DNA of 64,000 bases from Halichoerus grypus (Eukaryota > Chordata > Mammalia > Carnivora > Phocidae), in assembly GCF_964656455.1 (NCBI RefSeq), contig NC_135719.1:68808283-68872282 (forward strand), in the 5' to 3' direction. The notes under the pieces were generated by a model, which searched no databases, was not told where the DNA came from, and saw only the letters and a program-made list of their open reading frames with translations. Positions 62,452 to 64,000 of this stretch are shown here, in pieces (within the stretch, counting starts at the first letter, position 1; the number at the start of each line of letters is the position of its first letter). The translations under genes and the position numbers were made by a program.

Positions 62452-62556
62452 GCCTGTCTGGTTCAGTTGATAGAGCATATGACTCTTGATCTCAACTTTG
62501 TGAGTTCAAGCCCCATGTTGGCCGTAGAGCTTACTTAAAAAACAAAACAAAACAAT
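62452..62556 (+). mobile_element. short tRNA-Lys-like SINE
   Basis: About 72 nt (62452-62523) keep a tRNA-Lys layout: A-box-like TGGTTCAGTTGATAG, anticodon-loop GACTCTTGATCTC with CTT, and B-box-like GAGTTCAAGCC. A short TTACTTAAAAAAC-type tail follows and the CT-rich body of the common Can-SINE is missing. No CCA is encoded, so it is a retroposon and not a tRNA gene. Confidence 0.82.
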
Positions 62557-64000
62557 TTAAAGCAGCAGAAGGAAGGAAATAATAAAGATTACAGTGGAAA
62601 TGAATGAAATAGAGGATAGAAAAACAAGGGGGGAAACTAAAAAAACAAAAATTGGTTCTTTGAAAAAAAAAATTAACAAAATTAACATACCTTTAGCTAG
62701 ACAGACCAAGAAAAAATAAAGAAGAATCAAATTACTAAACTCAGGAATGAAAGAGAGGGCATTTCTATTGACCTTACAGAAATGAAAAGGGTTATAATAA
62801 GGGAAAACTACGTACATGACAACAAATTAAATAGCTTACATGAAATGGGCAAATTCCTGGAAATATGTAAACTATTAAAACCAATTCATGAATAAGTAGG
62901 AATCTGAGTAGACCTATTACAAGTAAAGAAATTGAATTAGATGTAATAAAAAAACACCTACCCATAATGGAAAGCCCAAGCCCGGATGGTTCCACTGGTA
63001 AATTCTAACAAGCATTTAAAGAAAGATTAATGCCAATTTTTTAGACTTCGAAAAAAATAGGAAAGGAGGGAACATTTCCCAATGCATTCTATAAGGCCAG
63101 TACTTTGACACCAAAACCAAGCAAAGACATTAGAAGAAAAATGTAAACTAGTATCTCTTATGAATATAGATGCAAAATTCCTCAGCAAAATACTAGCAAA
63201 CAGAATCCAGCGACATATAAAAAGGATTATTCAGCATGCTATATGTGACATTAACCCTGGAATTCCAAGTTGGTTTAAAATATGAAAATCAGTATAATAC
63301 ACTGTATCAATAGAATCAAAGACAAAAACCACATGATTATGTCAGAAGACCTATTTAACAAAATCCAATACCCCTTTCATGATAAAAAATACTCAACAAA
63401 CTAGGAATAGAAAGGAACTTCCTTATCCTGATAAGGGCCATGTATAAAAAAATCCAAAAACAAAAACCAAAAAAGCCACAGCTAATACAGTAAAAAACAA
63501 CTCTTTCCCCTGAAGATAATGAACAAGACGAGGATTTCTGCAATTGCTACTTCTATTCAAGTCAGGAAGATGAAATAAAATGCACCCAGACTGGAAAGAA
63601 GGAAAACTAGCTCTATTTGCAGATGACCTCTTATTTTTAGAAAACCCTAAGGAATCCACTAAAAACTTTTTAGAGCTACTAAACAAGTTCAGCAAGATTG
63701 CAGGAAACAAGATCAATATAAAGAGATGACTTATCTTACTAGACATTAACCATAAGCAATCTGAAAATGAAATTAAGAGAACAATTCCATTTACAGTAGC
63801 ATCAAGAAGAATAAAATAGGAATAAATTTAATAAAAGAAGTGTAAAACTTATTTTCTGAAAATTACAAAACATTGTTGAAAAAATAAGACTTAAATATAT
63901 GGAAAGATATCTTGTGTTTGTAGATTAGAAGACTTAATATTGTTAAGATAGTAGTACTCCTGAAATTGATCTATAGATTGAACACACTCCCTGTCAGAAT
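62557..64000 (+). mobile_element. L1 ORF2 region, broken, runs off the window
   Basis: Sense ORF2 from the region before the RT (AATTGGTTCTTTGAAAAAA, 62642) through AAGCCCAAGCCCGGATGGTTC, CTATTTGCAGATGACCTC (the ADD motif, 63614) and beyond. Many stops and shifts. An old copy. Confidence 0.87.

Noticed and set aside
62452..62523. Functional tRNA-Lys gene
   Set aside because: Stem mismatches, a TTACTTAAAAAAC tail and a SINE context point to a retroposon. A folding score would settle it.

Overview
This window is nuclear DNA from a carnivoran mammal. The evidence is about 45 tRNA-Lys-derived Can-SINEs (head GGGGCGCCTGGGTGGCTCAG, CT-rich middle, AAATAAATAAAATCTTTAAAA tail), carnivore-type L1 3' ends, and older mammalian MIR, L2, MLT1 and L1M repeats. 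None of the SINEs has the canid-type head (GGGATCCCTGGGTGGCGCAG), so I favour an arctoid (seal, bear or mustelid) over a dog. That placement comes from memory of SINE consensus sequences, not from a search.

Only one active gene is recognisable: the 5' part of TTBK2 (tau tubulin kinase 2) on the + strand. The first coding exon is 26497-26632 (ATG at 26564), with a small upstream ORF in its leader. The second coding exon is 30842-30989 and carries the glycine-rich loop and the catalytic lysine. The sequence before 26497 lacks any CpG-rich promoter and reads as upstream intron, so the TTBK2 promoter and non-coding first exon probably lie left of the window. The sequence after 30989 reads as the next intron. 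I recognise no further TTBK2 exon up to 64000.

Layout. 1-8.4 kb: young Can-SINEs, two L1 pieces, a 250-bp polypyrimidine tract and a tiny retrocopied mRNA 3' end. 8.4-13.4 kb: older DNA (L2, MIR, MLT1 LTRs). 13.5-25 kb: a dense nest of L1 and SINE insertions. 25-33 kb: the TTBK2 exons in DNA without Can-SINEs, holding an ancient L1M and an MLT1 LTR. 33-39.3 kb: SINEs and a full-length processed HSP90AA1 retrocopy, itself broken by later SINE and L1 insertions. 39.3-51 kb: L1M, MIR, L2, an internally deleted L1 and SINEs. 51.4-57.7 kb: a 5'-truncated L1 holding a second, younger L1, with target-site duplications (TSDs) visible for both. 57.7-64 kb: MIR, L1M and SINE remnants, ending inside a broken + strand L1.

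The genes do not form a functional system. One kinase gene is interrupted by introns filled with retrotransposons. I found no novel multi-gene system, CRISPR array or operon. The most informative structures are the nested insertions with intact TSDs, which give a relative history of retrotransposition, and a near-perfect SINE palindrome at 38.8-39.15 kb.
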